Source: Pontimicrobium sp. SW4 (GTDB lineage: Bacteria; Bacteroidota; Bacteroidia; Flavobacteriales; Flavobacteriaceae). From it: a DNA stretch of 64,000 nt. The notes below the pieces were generated by a model, which saw only the letters and a program-made list of their open reading frames with translations, did not search any database and was not told where the DNA came from. The stretch covers positions 2,976,001 through 3,040,000 of the forward strand of contig NZ_CP157199.1 of NCBI RefSeq assembly GCF_039954625.1. The letters are read 5' to 3'. Positions 1 to 8,224 of the stretch are shown in pieces. How positions within the stretch are numbered: position 1 is the stretch's first letter; every line of letters starts with the position of its first letter. The translations under genes and the position numbers were made by a program.

Positions 1-15
1 TCAAATTTTAAACTA

Positions 16-150
16 ATGAGTGAGGTTTTTCAAAATATCATTATTACAGTAATTGGATTGATTGCTATTGCGTTTTTGATAAGAAAATATGTTTGGTCAC
101 CAAAAAAAAAGAACTCCAAATCATGTGGTAGTGATGGTTGTGGTTGTTAA
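16..150 (+). CDS. FeoB-associated Cys-rich small membrane protein
   Basis: This 44-residue ORF has one predicted membrane helix (about residues 8-23), then a basic stretch (KYVWSPKKK) and a cysteine-rich tail ending CGSDGCGC. Helix plus short Cys-rich C-terminus is the hallmark of the small FeoB-associated Cys-rich membrane proteins found next to feo genes. They are thought to sit in the inner membrane beside FeoB and perhaps handle Fe2+; that role is inferred from neighbourhood, not shown here. It converges on the FeoB channel gene, 17 bp tail to tail, so it is not co-transcribed with the feo operon. Only 15 bases precede its ATG in the window, so its promoter is not visible. It may be the end of an operon that starts outside. 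Confidence 0.8.
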   Translation: MSEVFQNIIITVIGLIAIAFLIRKYVWSPKKKNSKSCGSDGCGC

Positions 151-167
151 CTATCGCGATTACTAAA

Positions 168-1586
168 TTATATGAAAAGCCTCCAGATTTGAGCTACCAA
201 AAACGTAACGATAAATCCTAAAATTACTGGTAATACTGAAGCTACAGTAGTCCATTTAGCACTTTTAGTTTCTTTGTAAATGGTATAAATTGTTGTACTA
301 CAAGGGTTATGTAGTAAGCTAAATAGCATTATGTTAATAGCTGTTAATAATGTCCAACCTCCTGCTTTTAAAATATCGGCTGTTGCATCCATAGAGTCGA
401 GTTCAAACATTACACCTGCACCTTCACCTCCAGAGATTCCTGTAGCCATAACTGTTAACATTAAAATAGTTGGGATAACAATTTCATTAGCTGGAATTGC
501 CACAATATAGGCCAATAAAATAACCCCATTTAAACCTAATAACCATCCAAAGCCATCGAACGAATCAATTAACCATACTGCAATACTTACATCACCAATA
601 AATATATTTGAAATAAGCCAAATTACTGCTCCAGCAGGTGCTGCAAATACAATAGCTCGCCATAATACAATTAAGGTTCTATCTATTAAAGAGGTGTAAA
701 GTGTTTTCCAAAAACGTGGTGGTCTGTAAGGAGGTAATTCTAAATTAAAAGTAGAAACTTCACCTTTTAAAACAGTTTTTGATAATGCCCAAGACGTTAA
801 AAACATGAACGCCATTCCTAAAACTGCTATTCCAATTACCGATAATAAAGCTGCTACACTTGAAAATGACGAAGGCACTACCGCTCCAATAAAAATGGTT
901 GCAATTAATATTTGTGTTGGCCAACGTCCATTACAAAGCGAAAAATTATTAGTAATTATTGCAATTAGTCGTTCTCTAGGGCTGTCAATAATTCTAGTCG
1001 CTATAACACCAGCTGCGTTGCAACCAAAACCCATACTCATAGTTAATGCTTGTTTTCCGTGAGCTCCAGATTTTTTAAATAGATTATCTAAATTGAATGC
1101 AACTCGTGGTAAATAACCAAAATCTTCAAGTAGAGTGAATAAAGGAAAGAAAATTGCCATGGGTGGCAACATCACTGCAATTACCCAAGCTACTGCTAGA
1201 TAAACGCCATCAATTAAAAATCCATCAAGCCACCAAGGCATTCCAATGCTTGATGCGCCACTTTTTAATGCTGGATGAATAGTATCTAACAACAAATTAG
1301 CCAACATAGATGAAGGATAATTAGCACCAATAATTGTTAACCATAGAACTACTCCCAAAATGAGAAACATAATAGGAAATCCAAACGTCTTACTTGTAAC
1401 AATCTTATCGATTTTTGAATCTAACCGAAACCTTTTTTTCCCTTCTTCTGTATGGACACTGTCTTTAACAATATTTGCAGCATCAGCGTAAATACCTTCG
1501 GTTAAATTATCATGAAAATCGTCACCTATTTGCCAACGCAACTCGTTTGATAATTCAATGATGTCTTCAATGTTCTTTTTGCTCAT
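168..1586 (-). CDS. feoB: FeoB membrane (channel) domain, separate gene
   Basis: 472-residue polytopic membrane protein carrying the permease half of FeoB: two nucleoside-recognition (Gate) segments and no GTPase domain. The first gate motif reads GFGCNAAGV and the second CNGRWPT. That pattern resembles the clostridial-type FeoB rather than the Cys-rich enterobacterial type. The first ~65 residues are soluble (helical linker) before the first membrane segment near residue 70. The ATG lies 2 nt after the stop of the upstream GTPase gene and in a different frame, so translation is probably coupled. GTPase plus channel lengths (255+472) equal one ordinary full-length FeoB. Predicted role: inner-membrane import of Fe2+, or possibly Mn2+. 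It is the last gene of a four-gene operon. Confidence 0.9.
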   Translation of the reverse strand: MSKKNIEDIIELSNELRWQIGDDFHDNLTEGIYADAANIVKDSVHTEEGKKRFRLDSKIDKIVTSKTFGFPIMFLILGVVLWLTIIGANYPSSMLANLLLDTIHPALKSGASSIGMPWWLDGFLIDGVYLAVAWVIAVMLPPMAIFFPLFTLLEDFGYLPRVAFNLDNLFKKSGAHGKQALTMSMGFGCNAAGVIATRIIDSPRERLIAIITNNFSLCNGRWPTQILIATIFIGAVVPSSFSSVAALLSVIGIAVLGMAFMFLTSWALSKTVLKGEVSTFNLELPPYRPPRFWKTLYTSLIDRTLIVLWRAIVFAAPAGAVIWLISNIFIGDVSIAVWLIDSFDGFGWLLGLNGVILLAYIVAIPANEIVIPTILMLTVMATGISGGEGAGVMFELDSMDATADILKAGGWTLLTAINIMLFSLLHNPCSTTIYTIYKETKSAKWTTVASVLPVILGFIVTFLVAQIWRLFI

Positions 1587-1588
1587 AA

Positions 1589-2356
1589 TTACACTAATTC
1601 GCCTGTTTTTAAAGCGTCTATTATTTGTGAATCTCCTTCTAATAATCTAAATGCTATCCATCTACTATTTGAAATTCCTGGAAACTCTTTTTCTATTTCA
1701 GCACTCAGCTTTTTTACAGCCTTTTCAATATTTGGTGGCACATTTTTTATACGGTGCGGTTTACACACAATAGTAGCATTAGCTACTTCAGAAATGGTTT
1801 GAATGAGCTCTGGAATACCTTCTTTATATCTCGCGCTTGTTGCTACTACTGGAATTCCTAAGTCTCTTGCTAAAGTTCTTTGGTCTATAACAATATTATT
1901 ACGTTTAGCTTCATCCATTAGGTTAAGGCATAACACTGCTTTATCAGTGATTTCTAAAATTTGAAGTACTAAATTCAAGTTACGTTCTAGCCTGTTGGCA
2001 TCTGCAACAATAACAGTTACATCAGGTCGTCCAAATAGTAAAAAATCTCTTGCAACCTCTTCATCTGTTGAAGTTGACAACAATGAATAGGTTCCAGGCA
2101 AATCCACAAGTTTATATTTTTGTTTATTATACTCAAAACCTCCTTCAGCTCTAGTTACTGTTTTTCCAGGCCAATTTCCCGTATGTTGCCTTAGCCCTGT
2201 TAATGCATTAAAAACTGTACTTTTACCTGTATTTGGATTTCCTGCCAAAGCCACTACAAAATCAAAATTATCAGTATTAATTCCTAGTTTTTTTAGTCCT
2301 TCTGCATTGAACTGTGCACAAGTTTCACAAGCACTTTTTACTGCTTTAGTTTCCAT
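1589..2356 (-). CDS. feoB: FeoB N-terminal GTPase domain, separate gene
   Basis: 255-residue G protein with the complete FeoB G-domain motif set: G1 GNPNTGKST (39-47), the G2 threonine region (TVT, 67-69), G3 DLPG (85-88), G4 NLMD (145-148) and a G5-like SARY. A helical GDI-like segment fills the C-terminus. The N-terminus carries an extra CETC cysteine pair (10-13). It ends at GELV with a TAA stop just before the ATG of the channel gene, so GTPase and pore are made as two polypeptides unless the ribosome slips. Its start overlaps the end of the DtxR-FeoA fusion gene by 11 nt. Predicted role: GTP-driven switch gating the metal channel from the cytoplasmic side. Confidence 0.9.
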   Translation of the reverse strand: METKAVKSACETCAQFNAEGLKKLGINTDNFDFVVALAGNPNTGKSTVFNALTGLRQHTGNWPGKTVTRAEGGFEYNKQKYKLVDLPGTYSLLSTSTDEEVARDFLLFGRPDVTVIVADANRLERNLNLVLQILEITDKAVLCLNLMDEAKRNNIVIDQRTLARDLGIPVVATSARYKEGIPELIQTISEVANATIVCKPHRIKNVPPNIEKAVKKLSAEIEKEFPGISNSRWIAFRLLEGDSQIIDALKTGELV

Positions 2357-3380
2357 TGTCTAGTTTTTTAATGAGAATTTTTGAAGCTTGGTTTTTTCGT
2401 AATGCTATTGATGTCCCTTTTATTAAATAGGCATGAGGTTCTCCTAAAGGATTTAATAAGTCTATTTTTATTTTTGACCCTTTCACAAAACCTAAATCCA
2501 ATAAACGACGTCTGCTTTCTCCTCTACTTTCTTTTGATATTCCAATAATTTCTGCTTCTTCATTTTCTTGCAATCCAGATAAACGAGCTATATTGTCTTC
2601 GATAACTACTTCCTTTTCTATTGGTAATACTGTAAGATTTGAAGCCACAATTGGCGCCAACACAAACTCCTCACCTTCAGACTGAAATACAATACGTGTT
2701 TTATTGTTTTCAACCACTTTTAATAAAGATCCAATATGAATGTTTTCGGCAAGTATTTGCTTGTAAATCACTTCAGGTTCGTCTTCAATATGTGTGATTC
2801 TAGCAATAGAATTTACAGGTAATAATGGTAATTCTACACCTTCAATTTTAGCAATTTTTCCAGTTTTTGTTGGAATAGGATCACCATGTGGATCGAACTT
2901 TGGGTTTCCAAGTTGTGATGCTAATTTGTTAGTTTCATCATGATTTAACTTATGTTCCATCCTTTCGGCTCTGTCATGCCACTCGTTTTTATGAAACCCT
3001 GTTCTATCAGCTAAATAACGTTCCCAAAGACGATGTACTCTTATAATACGTAAAGCATATTCGTGGCCTTCTTCTGTAAGTTTCAATGCATCAGAATCAA
3101 AATATACTAAGTTGTTGATAGACATTTTTTTAATAGCTTCAACAATACTCTTATTTTTAAAATTTAAAGACTGTACCAATGTTTTAGTATCAACTTTATT
3201 TCCTGAATTTTCAAAGTGATAGAGTTGTTTTAATATGTCTTCAATAATAACTTTTTCATCACTCTTAAAGTTTTTCTGTAACAACCAAAACCATCCTTTT
3301 ATTGGTCTAAATAACAAGAACAATAAAATGGATATTCCAAAAAATATAATAAGTGCTGTTGTTGGGTTATAATCGTTCAT
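2346..3380 (-). CDS. Membrane-anchored DtxR-type regulator fused to FeoA-like domains
   Basis: 344 residues. A single hydrophobic segment (about 9-30) is followed by a winged-helix region (about 45-110), then a DtxR/MntR-type metal-binding and dimerisation region ([15 protein letters not shown], and DPHGDPIP around 165-172). Two SH3/FeoA-like domains come last (about 180-255 and 262-340); the final one, with RRRLLDLGF and GTSIALRK, is a recognisable FeoA. No separate feoA is seen nearby, so this protein probably supplies the FeoA function next to FeoB. A DtxR fold tethered to the membrane is unusual; it may sense metal at the membrane or control FeoB directly rather than bind DNA. It starts 1 nt after the upstream regulator's stop and overlaps the GTPase gene. 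Domain calls are strong; function is inferred. Confidence 0.8.
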   Translation of the reverse strand: MNDYNPTTALIIFFGISILLFLLFRPIKGWFWLLQKNFKSDEKVIIEDILKQLYHFENSGNKVDTKTLVQSLNFKNKSIVEAIKKMSINNLVYFDSDALKLTEEGHEYALRIIRVHRLWERYLADRTGFHKNEWHDRAERMEHKLNHDETNKLASQLGNPKFDPHGDPIPTKTGKIAKIEGVELPLLPVNSIARITHIEDEPEVIYKQILAENIHIGSLLKVVENNKTRIVFQSEGEEFVLAPIVASNLTVLPIEKEVVIEDNIARLSGLQENEEAEIIGISKESRGESRRRLLDLGFVKGSKIKIDLLNPLGEPHAYLIKGTSIALRKNQASKILIKKLDNGN

Positions 3381-3381
3381 A

Positions 3382-4035
3382 TTATAAACTTAAATAAAGA
3401 TTTTCAGCAACATCTTTAGATATGGTCATTGTTTTGGAATTGGTTTCAATAGTAAACGAATCATCAAAAGGCTCAAAATCAATTATCTTAATTGTATCAC
3501 CTAAAGCCAATTCATTTTTGTTTAAATATTTTAAAAATGCCTTGGAAGAATCTTTGACACTTGATAAAACTCCTTGACTCCCTGTTTCAATATCTAAAAT
3601 ACTTTTGCTTTTTATTTTGGTGTAATTTCCGTTTTTATCAGGAATAGGGTCTCCATGAGGATCATGTGTTGGGTTTTCTAAAAAATTATCTAGTTTATCA
3701 ATCAATTTTTCAGATTTAATATGCTCCAATTGTTCGGCAATTTCATGAACCTCATCCCAAGAAAAATTAAGCTTTTTCACTAAAAATGTTTCCCATAGTC
3801 GATGTTTTCTAATCACGGAGGTTGCTGTTATACGACCTGTCTCGGTTAAGCTAACTCCTTGATATTTTATGTAGTTAGCCAACTCTTTTTCAGCTAATTT
3901 TTTTATCATATCTGTTACCGAAGATGCTCTAGTATCTATCTTTTCTGCAATAGCATTTGTGCTTACAGCTTCATTTCCTTGTTTACCTAAATGATAAATT
4001 GCTTTTAAATAGTTCTCCTCAGATAAAGTTACCAT
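3382..4035 (-). CDS. DtxR/MntR-family metal-dependent transcriptional regulator
   Basis: 217-residue soluble repressor: N-terminal winged helix (about 5-70), metal-binding/dimerisation domain with RKHRLWE and an EQLEH motif, the loop DPHGDPIP, and a C-terminal SH3-like (FeoA-type) domain from about 140. Family members bind DNA when loaded with Fe2+ or Mn2+ and repress uptake genes. At the position that is Asp8 in MntR and Met10 in DtxR this protein appears to have Asn8, so the metal cannot be assigned by that test. It is the first gene of the feo operon and diverges from a TonB-dependent receptor; a palindrome in the shared intergenic region is a natural binding site for it. The operon order suggests autoregulation. 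Confidence 0.9.
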   Translation of the reverse strand: MVTLSEENYLKAIYHLGKQGNEAVSTNAIAEKIDTRASSVTDMIKKLAEKELANYIKYQGVSLTETGRITATSVIRKHRLWETFLVKKLNFSWDEVHEIAEQLEHIKSEKLIDKLDNFLENPTHDPHGDPIPDKNGNYTKIKSKSILDIETGSQGVLSSVKDSSKAFLKYLNKNELALGDTIKIIDFEPFDDSFTIETNSKTMTISKDVAENLYLSL

Positions 4036-4051
4036 CTCATATAAATTTTTA

Positions 4052-4059
4052 CAAATATA
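4052..4059 (-). promoter_or_regulatory. -7 element of feo operon promoter
   Basis: TATATTTG on the minus strand matches the Bacteroidota -7 consensus TAnnTTTG, 17 nt upstream of the regulator's ATG. No clear TTG -33 element is seen at the usual spacing. Confidence 0.55.
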
Positions 4060-4086
4060 CGTTTTTTACTTAAATTTAAATATATT

Positions 4087-4102
4087 TTTAGTCTTGCCTA
4101 AA
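4087..4102. promoter_or_regulatory. Candidate DtxR/MntR operator (TTTAG-N6-CTAAA)
   Basis: A 16-bp near-perfect palindrome, TTTAGTCTTGCCTAAA, lies in the 99-bp divergent region between the DtxR-type regulator and the TonB-dependent receptor. Its form, AT-rich arms with TTTAG and CTAAA, resembles operators of DtxR/SirR/MntR-type repressors. It sits 8 bp upstream of the receptor's -7 element, where bound repressor would block RNA polymerase, and upstream of the feo promoter on the other strand. Binding is inferred. Confidence 0.5.
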
Positions 4103-4110
4103 TTTTAATT

Positions 4111-4118
4111 TATATTTG
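4111..4118 (+). promoter_or_regulatory. -7 element of TonB-dependent receptor promoter
   Basis: TATATTTG matches TAnnTTTG exactly and lies 16 nt upstream of the GTG start, implying a short leader. A TTG at 4094-4096, inside the palindrome, is only 14 nt upstream, shorter than the usual spacing. Confidence 0.55.
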
Positions 4119-4134
4119 CATAAAAAATATTGAA

Positions 4135-6432
4135 GTGAAATCATTTATAATACTTATTTTATCTCTATACTCTTTTTCCTTAAGCAGTCAAACATTTAAC
4201 ATCTCAGGTAATGTTAAGGGCAATAGCCTATCACTAGCGTTCGCTAATGTTACAATAAAAAGCATCAATAAAGGTGCTGTCTCTGACGAAAATGGAAATT
4301 TTCTCATTAAGAATATTCCAAACGGAACATATATTATTGAAAGTTCTTTTACTGGATACATAACTTATAAAAAGCGCATCACAGTAAACAATCAAAATAT
4401 TACTGTCAATTTTAATTTAGTTGAAGATGCTCTTTTAGACGAAGTTGTAATTACAGGTACACGAACTTTTAAGCGTAAAACGAATTCGCCAGTTATTGTA
4501 AACATATTAAACAGTGAGGCTTTAGAGAATATTCAAGCCTGTAACTTATCGGATGGTTTAAAGTTTCAACCAGGATTGAGAGTAGAAACAGATTGTCAAA
4601 CTTGTAATTATACACAATTACGAATGAATGGTTTAGCTGGTGGTTATTCTCAGATTTTAATAAATGGTCGTCCAATTTTTAGTCCTTTAACTGGCTTATA
4701 TGGTTTAGAACAAATTCCAGTAAATATGATAGATCGTATTGAAACTATACGTGGTGGTGGCTCTACACTTTATGGCTCTAGTGCTATTGGTGGTGTAGTA
4801 AATATTATTACAAAAGTTCCAAAAGATAATAGCTACGATATAAGTTATACATATCAATCAATTGATGGAAAAGCTAACGATAATATTATAAATGGAAATA
4901 CAACAGTAGTTTCTAAAAATGAAGCTTCTGGACTTTCTTTATTTGTTAATAGAAGACAGAGAGATTATTATGATGCTAACGGTGATAACTTCTCCGAACT
5001 TCCAGAATTAAAAAACACCTCATTTGGCACAAATCTATTCTTACTACCTGCGGAAAATCAAAAATTAGAAGCTAGTTTCAGTAGTTTAAATGAATATAGA
5101 TATGGTGGAGAAATGGTTGACAAAGCACCTCACCTAGCTTTACAATCAGAAGAAAGAACTCATAATGTTTTAATGGGAAGCCTTGATTATCAAATTAATT
5201 TTAATGATGATAATAGTTCCATCATTACTTATTTAGCTGGTCAACTTACCAATAGAGATCATTACACTGGTATTTATCCAGACGATCAAATCGATATAGA
5301 TAATCACCTAAGTAACCCTCCTTATGGAACTTCAAAAACTGTAACGTTTCAAGGTGGTGCACAGTTTAATCATCGAATCAATAATTTTATAAAAGGGAGT
5401 AATGTCTTTACATTTGGAAGTGAGTATGTTATGGATGACGTATTTGATGAAATAGAGGCTTACAACTACAAAATAGATCAAACAACAAAAACAGTTGCTG
5501 CCTTTTTACAAAGTGATTGGGAAATAACACCAAAGTTAAACTTGCTGTCTGGAGTGAGAGCAGACAAGCATAACTTAGTGAACAAAGTTATATTCAGCCC
5601 TCGTTTTTCATTACTTTATAAGCCAGAAAACAACTTACAGTTTAGAACCACATGGAGTACTGGCTTTAGAGCACCTCAAGCTTTTGACACTGATTTGCAT
5701 ATTGCTTTTGCTGGTGGAGGCATTTCTAGAATAACATTAGCCGATGATTTAAAAGAAGAACGATCTAATAGCTTTAGTGCTTCTATTAATTATGACAGAC
5801 CTACCGAACACTATATTTTTGGATTTACCTTAGAAGGCTTTTACACACATTTAAATGATGCTTTTTATCTAGCTCCTTTAGGAGAAGATTCGTTTGGAGA
5901 ACGTTTTGAAAAACAAAATGGAGATGGAGCCACAGTAAAAGGATTGACTTTTGAAATGAGGGTTAACTATGATAAAAAAGTGCAATTAGAAGCTGGTTTT
6001 AATATTCAAACTAGCAAATTTGACACAGCAGTAGAAAATATTGAAGGCTTACCAGCGTTACGCGAATTTTTACGAACACCTAATGAATACGGTTTTGCTA
6101 TGTTGAGTTTTACACCTAATCAAAAATTTAGTACAACTTTAAATTATGTGTATACTGGAACCATGAAAATTGCGCACTTTGCTGGAGCTCCAGAACAAAC
6201 TGTAGATACATATTCAACCTCTAAGGTGTTTTCAGAATTAGGTTTTAAATCTAGTTATAACTTCGAGTTAAAGAATCTAAATTCTAGTTTAGAGATTTTT
6301 GGAGGTGTGAAAAACATCTTTGATGCCTATCAAAACGATTTTGATAGCGGTAAAAACAGAGACAGTAATTATGTATATGGTCCTGGAAGCCCTAGAACTG
6401 TTTTTGTTGGGCTTAAAATAAAATCGCTTTAA
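4135..6432 (+). CDS. TonB-dependent outer-membrane receptor, probable metal or metallophore
   Basis: 765 residues starting at GTG. A signal peptide ends near SLSSQ (about 19), followed by a carboxypeptidase-regulatory-like beta-sandwich (about 20-100), a plug domain (about 110-225, with the typical RIETIRGGGSTLYGS segment) and a 22-strand-type barrel to the C-terminus. The plug carries a CQTC cysteine pair, possibly a metal-contact site. These receptors import substrates across the outer membrane with TonB-ExbBD energy. It diverges from the DtxR-FeoB operon across a candidate operator, so metal import is the likely job; the substrate is inferred from context only. The GTG is preferred because the signal peptide follows at once and the -7 element is just upstream. 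Confidence 0.85.
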   Translation: MKSFIILILSLYSFSLSSQTFNISGNVKGNSLSLAFANVTIKSINKGAVSDENGNFLIKNIPNGTYIIESSFTGYITYKKRITVNNQNITVNFNLVEDALLDEVVITGTRTFKRKTNSPVIVNILNSEALENIQACNLSDGLKFQPGLRVETDCQTCNYTQLRMNGLAGGYSQILINGRPIFSPLTGLYGLEQIPVNMIDRIETIRGGGSTLYGSSAIGGVVNIITKVPKDNSYDISYTYQSIDGKANDNIINGNTTVVSKNEASGLSLFVNRRQRDYYDANGDNFSELPELKNTSFGTNLFLLPAENQKLEASFSSLNEYRYGGEMVDKAPHLALQSEERTHNVLMGSLDYQINFNDDNSSIITYLAGQLTNRDHYTGIYPDDQIDIDNHLSNPPYGTSKTVTFQGGAQFNHRINNFIKGSNVFTFGSEYVMDDVFDEIEAYNYKIDQTTKTVAAFLQSDWEITPKLNLLSGVRADKHNLVNKVIFSPRFSLLYKPENNLQFRTTWSTGFRAPQAFDTDLHIAFAGGGISRITLADDLKEERSNSFSASINYDRPTEHYIFGFTLEGFYTHLNDAFYLAPLGEDSFGERFEKQNGDGATVKGLTFEMRVNYDKKVQLEAGFNIQTSKFDTAVENIEGLPALREFLRTPNEYGFAMLSFTPNQKFSTTLNYVYTGTMKIAHFAGAPEQTVDTYSTSKVFSELGFKSSYNFELKNLNSSLEIFGGVKNIFDAYQNDFDSGKNRDSNYVYGPGSPRTVFVGLKIKSL

Positions 6433-6510
6433 TATCTTCTCTTTTTACTACTTTTTATAAGCTTCTTGCATTTGCCTAAACTTTCTTAAATGTTTTGTTT
6501 TAGTTTAACG
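6433..6510 (-). pseudogene. Remnant of a J-domain gene 3' end
   Basis: On the minus strand this stretch reads LRKFRQMQEAYKK then stop (stop codon at 6448-6450), closely matching the [12 protein letters not shown] end of the intact J-domain gene about 330 bp to the right. At DNA level 6461-6480 and 6792-6811 differ at one position (GCTTCTTGCA then T/C TTGCCTAAA). A stop codon blocks the frame just upstream, so only a tail survives. It looks like a decayed partial duplication or the leftover of a lost paralogue. Confidence 0.5.
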
Positions 6511-6603
6511 AATAACGTTCAATAATGCAGTTGGTCTAAAAACAAGTGGCTTAGTTGAAAGATTTTATTTTATTAGCGACTATAATGCCCTTAATTTAAT
6601 TTT

Positions 6604-6756
6604 ATGGAACTAATTGAATACTTAAACGGAAAAGGCGGAATAATGATTCTTGGCCTATTTGTAATTGTAGCTCTTGCATACAGAAAATATAAAGAAAAAC
6701 GTTATTTTAAATACATAGATAAACGAATAGAAGAAAAAAAAGAGAAATCGTGCTAA
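6604..6756 (+). CDS. Small membrane protein, 50 residues, unknown function
   Basis: ATG-initiated ORF. A polar N-terminus (MELIEYLNGKGG) is followed by one hydrophobic helix (about 13-26, IMILGLFVIVALAY) and a strongly charged tail of Lys, Arg and Glu ending KSC. That is the layout of a single-pass inner-membrane microprotein with a cytoplasmic basic tail. It ends 1 nt before the end of the convergent J-domain gene. No family recognised. The balanced hydrophobic/charged architecture and ATG make it more credible than a chance ORF, but homologues would be needed to confirm it. Confidence 0.5.
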   Translation: MELIEYLNGKGGIMILGLFVIVALAYRKYKEKRYFKYIDKRIEEKKEKSC

Positions 6757-6757
6757 A

Positions 6758-7528
6758 TTAAAACCTTCTCTCCTTCTGCAACTGCTCATACGCTTCTTGC
6801 ACTTGCCTAAATTTTTCTTCAGCACCTTTTTGGTGTTCTTCTCCTAAATGAATGACACGATCTGGATGATATTTCTTTGCCATTTTTCGATAGGCTTTTT
6901 TAATCTCATCAACGGTTGCTGATTTATCTATCTCCAAAATTTTATATGCATTTTCAGTAATGTTAAAGAACATCGCTTTAATACTTTCAAAATCTTTTGA
7001 GCTAATTCCTAAATATCCAGAAATGGTATAAATCTGTCTAATTTCGTTTTCAGTAACATGCGTATCTGCTTTGGCAATTCCAAATAAAAAATGAAGGAGT
7101 TGCAAACGAGATGGATGATCCATCATTTGCCGTATTTGTGTACAAACTTGTCGAGTAGATATTTCTTGTTTACTAATATTCTTAAACAATCTAAAAGCAT
7201 TATTTGCACGCTCCTTTCCATACATGCTCGTAAATTGCTGACGCACAAAATCTAGCTCACGTTGGTCTTGATGGTCATCAGCCTTTATAATAATAGAAGC
7301 TAACACTAATAAACTCACCTCAAAATCACCAGATTGCGTTTGAGGTCTTCGTTGTGGTCTTGTTCTATAAGTTCTTTGCGAACTAGACTGTCTTTCTCCC
7401 AACAGTGGGCTGGATTTGTTGCCAGCTAAACCATCAACGATGCTTCCTAAAGCCAATCCTATTATCGCTCCTATTGGGCCTCCAAACGACCAACCCAAAG
7501 AAGCTCCAATCCATTTTGATACACTCAT
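6758..7528 (-). CDS. DjlA-like protein: TerB-like domain plus J domain
   Basis: 256 residues: a glycine-zipper-like hydrophobic N-terminus (about 6-33), a low-complexity Arg/Gln/Ser linker, a TerB-like helical domain (about 70-185) and a C-terminal J domain (about 192-256) with the HPD tripeptide at 221-223. This is the DjlA layout, a membrane-associated co-chaperone that stimulates the ATPase of a DnaK/Hsp70 partner. The N-terminal glycine-rich hairpin probably inserts in the inner membrane. Length is normal for the family. It is divergent from the bacilliredoxin gene. Confidence 0.85.
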   Translation of the reverse strand: MSVSKWIGASLGWSFGGPIGAIIGLALGSIVDGLAGNKSSPLLGERQSSSQRTYRTRPQRRPQTQSGDFEVSLLVLASIIIKADDHQDQRELDFVRQQFTSMYGKERANNAFRLFKNISKQEISTRQVCTQIRQMMDHPSRLQLLHFLFGIAKADTHVTENEIRQIYTISGYLGISSKDFESIKAMFFNITENAYKILEIDKSATVDEIKKAYRKMAKKYHPDRVIHLGEEHQKGAEEKFRQVQEAYEQLQKERRF

Positions 7529-7553
7529 TTAAGGTATAAGTTTTATTTATCGT

Positions 7554-7561
7554 CAAATATA
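7554..7561 (-). promoter_or_regulatory. -7 element for the J-domain gene
   Basis: TATATTTG on the minus strand, 25 nt upstream of the ATG, matches TAnnTTTG exactly. The -33 region is not convincing. Confidence 0.5.
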
Positions 7562-7604
7562 CTATTTGTTAGTAGATTGCTTGAGGATTTTGTTACACAA
7601 TTGG

Positions 7605-7612
7605 TATCTTTG
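7605..7612 (+). promoter_or_regulatory. -7 element for the bacilliredoxin gene
   Basis: TATCTTTG matches TAnnTTTG; a TTG at 7581-7583 lies 21 nt upstream. The expected transcription start (~7619) falls downstream of the alternative TTG start at 7577 and so supports the ATG at 7646. Confidence 0.55.
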
Positions 7613-7645
7613 CAATCTAAATTAATAATTCTTAAAATTAAAAAT

Positions 7646-8056
7646 ATGTATCCAGCAGAATTAGTAAAACCAATGCGTGAAGACTTAACTAACGTAGGTT
7701 TTGAAGAATTGCATACAGTTGAAGCGGTTGAAAGTGCCTTAACCAAAGAAGGAACAACCTTAGTTGTTGTAAATTCTGTTTGTGGTTGTGCCGCAGCTAA
7801 TGCACGTCCAGGAGCTAGACAAAGCTTACAAAATGCGAAAAGACCAGACCATTTAGTAACAGTTTTTGCAGGTGTAGATAGAGAGGCAACTGATAAAGCG
7901 CGTGAATTTATGATTCCGTTTCCTCCAAGCTCTCCTTGTATGGCATTGTTTAAAGATGGTGAATTAGTGCATATGTTAGAACGTCATCATATTGAAGGTC
8001 GTCCAGCTGAAATGATTGCTGAGAATCTTGTTGATGCTTACAATTCGCATTGCTAG
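7646..8056 (+). CDS. Bacilliredoxin BrxA/BrxB family (YphP/YqiW)
   Basis: 136-residue thioredoxin-fold protein beginning MYPAELVKPMRE, the typical start of the YphP/YqiW family, with the redox motif C46-G-C48 after VVNSV. In Bacillus, bacilliredoxins remove bacillithiol from S-bacillithiolated proteins; in Bacteroidota the family is common and the thiol partner may differ. The frame can be extended to a TTG at 7577, but the ATG at 7646 matches family length and lies downstream of the predicted transcription start. An intrinsic terminator follows at 8147. Confidence 0.88.
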   Translation: MYPAELVKPMREDLTNVGFEELHTVEAVESALTKEGTTLVVVNSVCGCAAANARPGARQSLQNAKRPDHLVTVFAGVDREATDKAREFMIPFPPSSPCMALFKDGELVHMLERHHIEGRPAEMIAENLVDAYNSHC

Positions 8057-8063
8057 AAAAATA

Positions 8064-8132
8064 CGTCGTTTCAAACAAAGTGAAGTAGTCTTACATTAAT
8101 AAACAGAATGTCTCGTTTTATTCGCAATGACG
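8064..8132. repeat. Degenerate REP-like intergenic repeat
   Basis: An imperfect inverted repeat: the left end CGTCGTTTCAAAC and right end TTCGCAATGACG are near complements. It resembles the dispersed CGTCATTGCGAA...TTCGCAATGACG intergenic elements I know from several bacterial genomes. Only this copy is in the window, so family membership rests on recognition. Confidence 0.4.
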
Positions 8133-8146
8133 ATTAAAAAATTAAA

Positions 8147-8170
8147 CCACGAATGTTTCGTGGTTTTTTT
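8147..8170 (+). terminator. Intrinsic terminator after the bacilliredoxin gene
   Basis: Stem CCACGAA/TTCGTGG with a TGT loop followed by seven T. Confidence 0.85.
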
Positions 8171-8224
8171 ATATTTTTTACGCAACTTATTGAGTGTTAA
8201 CTCATCTTAAAACAAACACATGTT

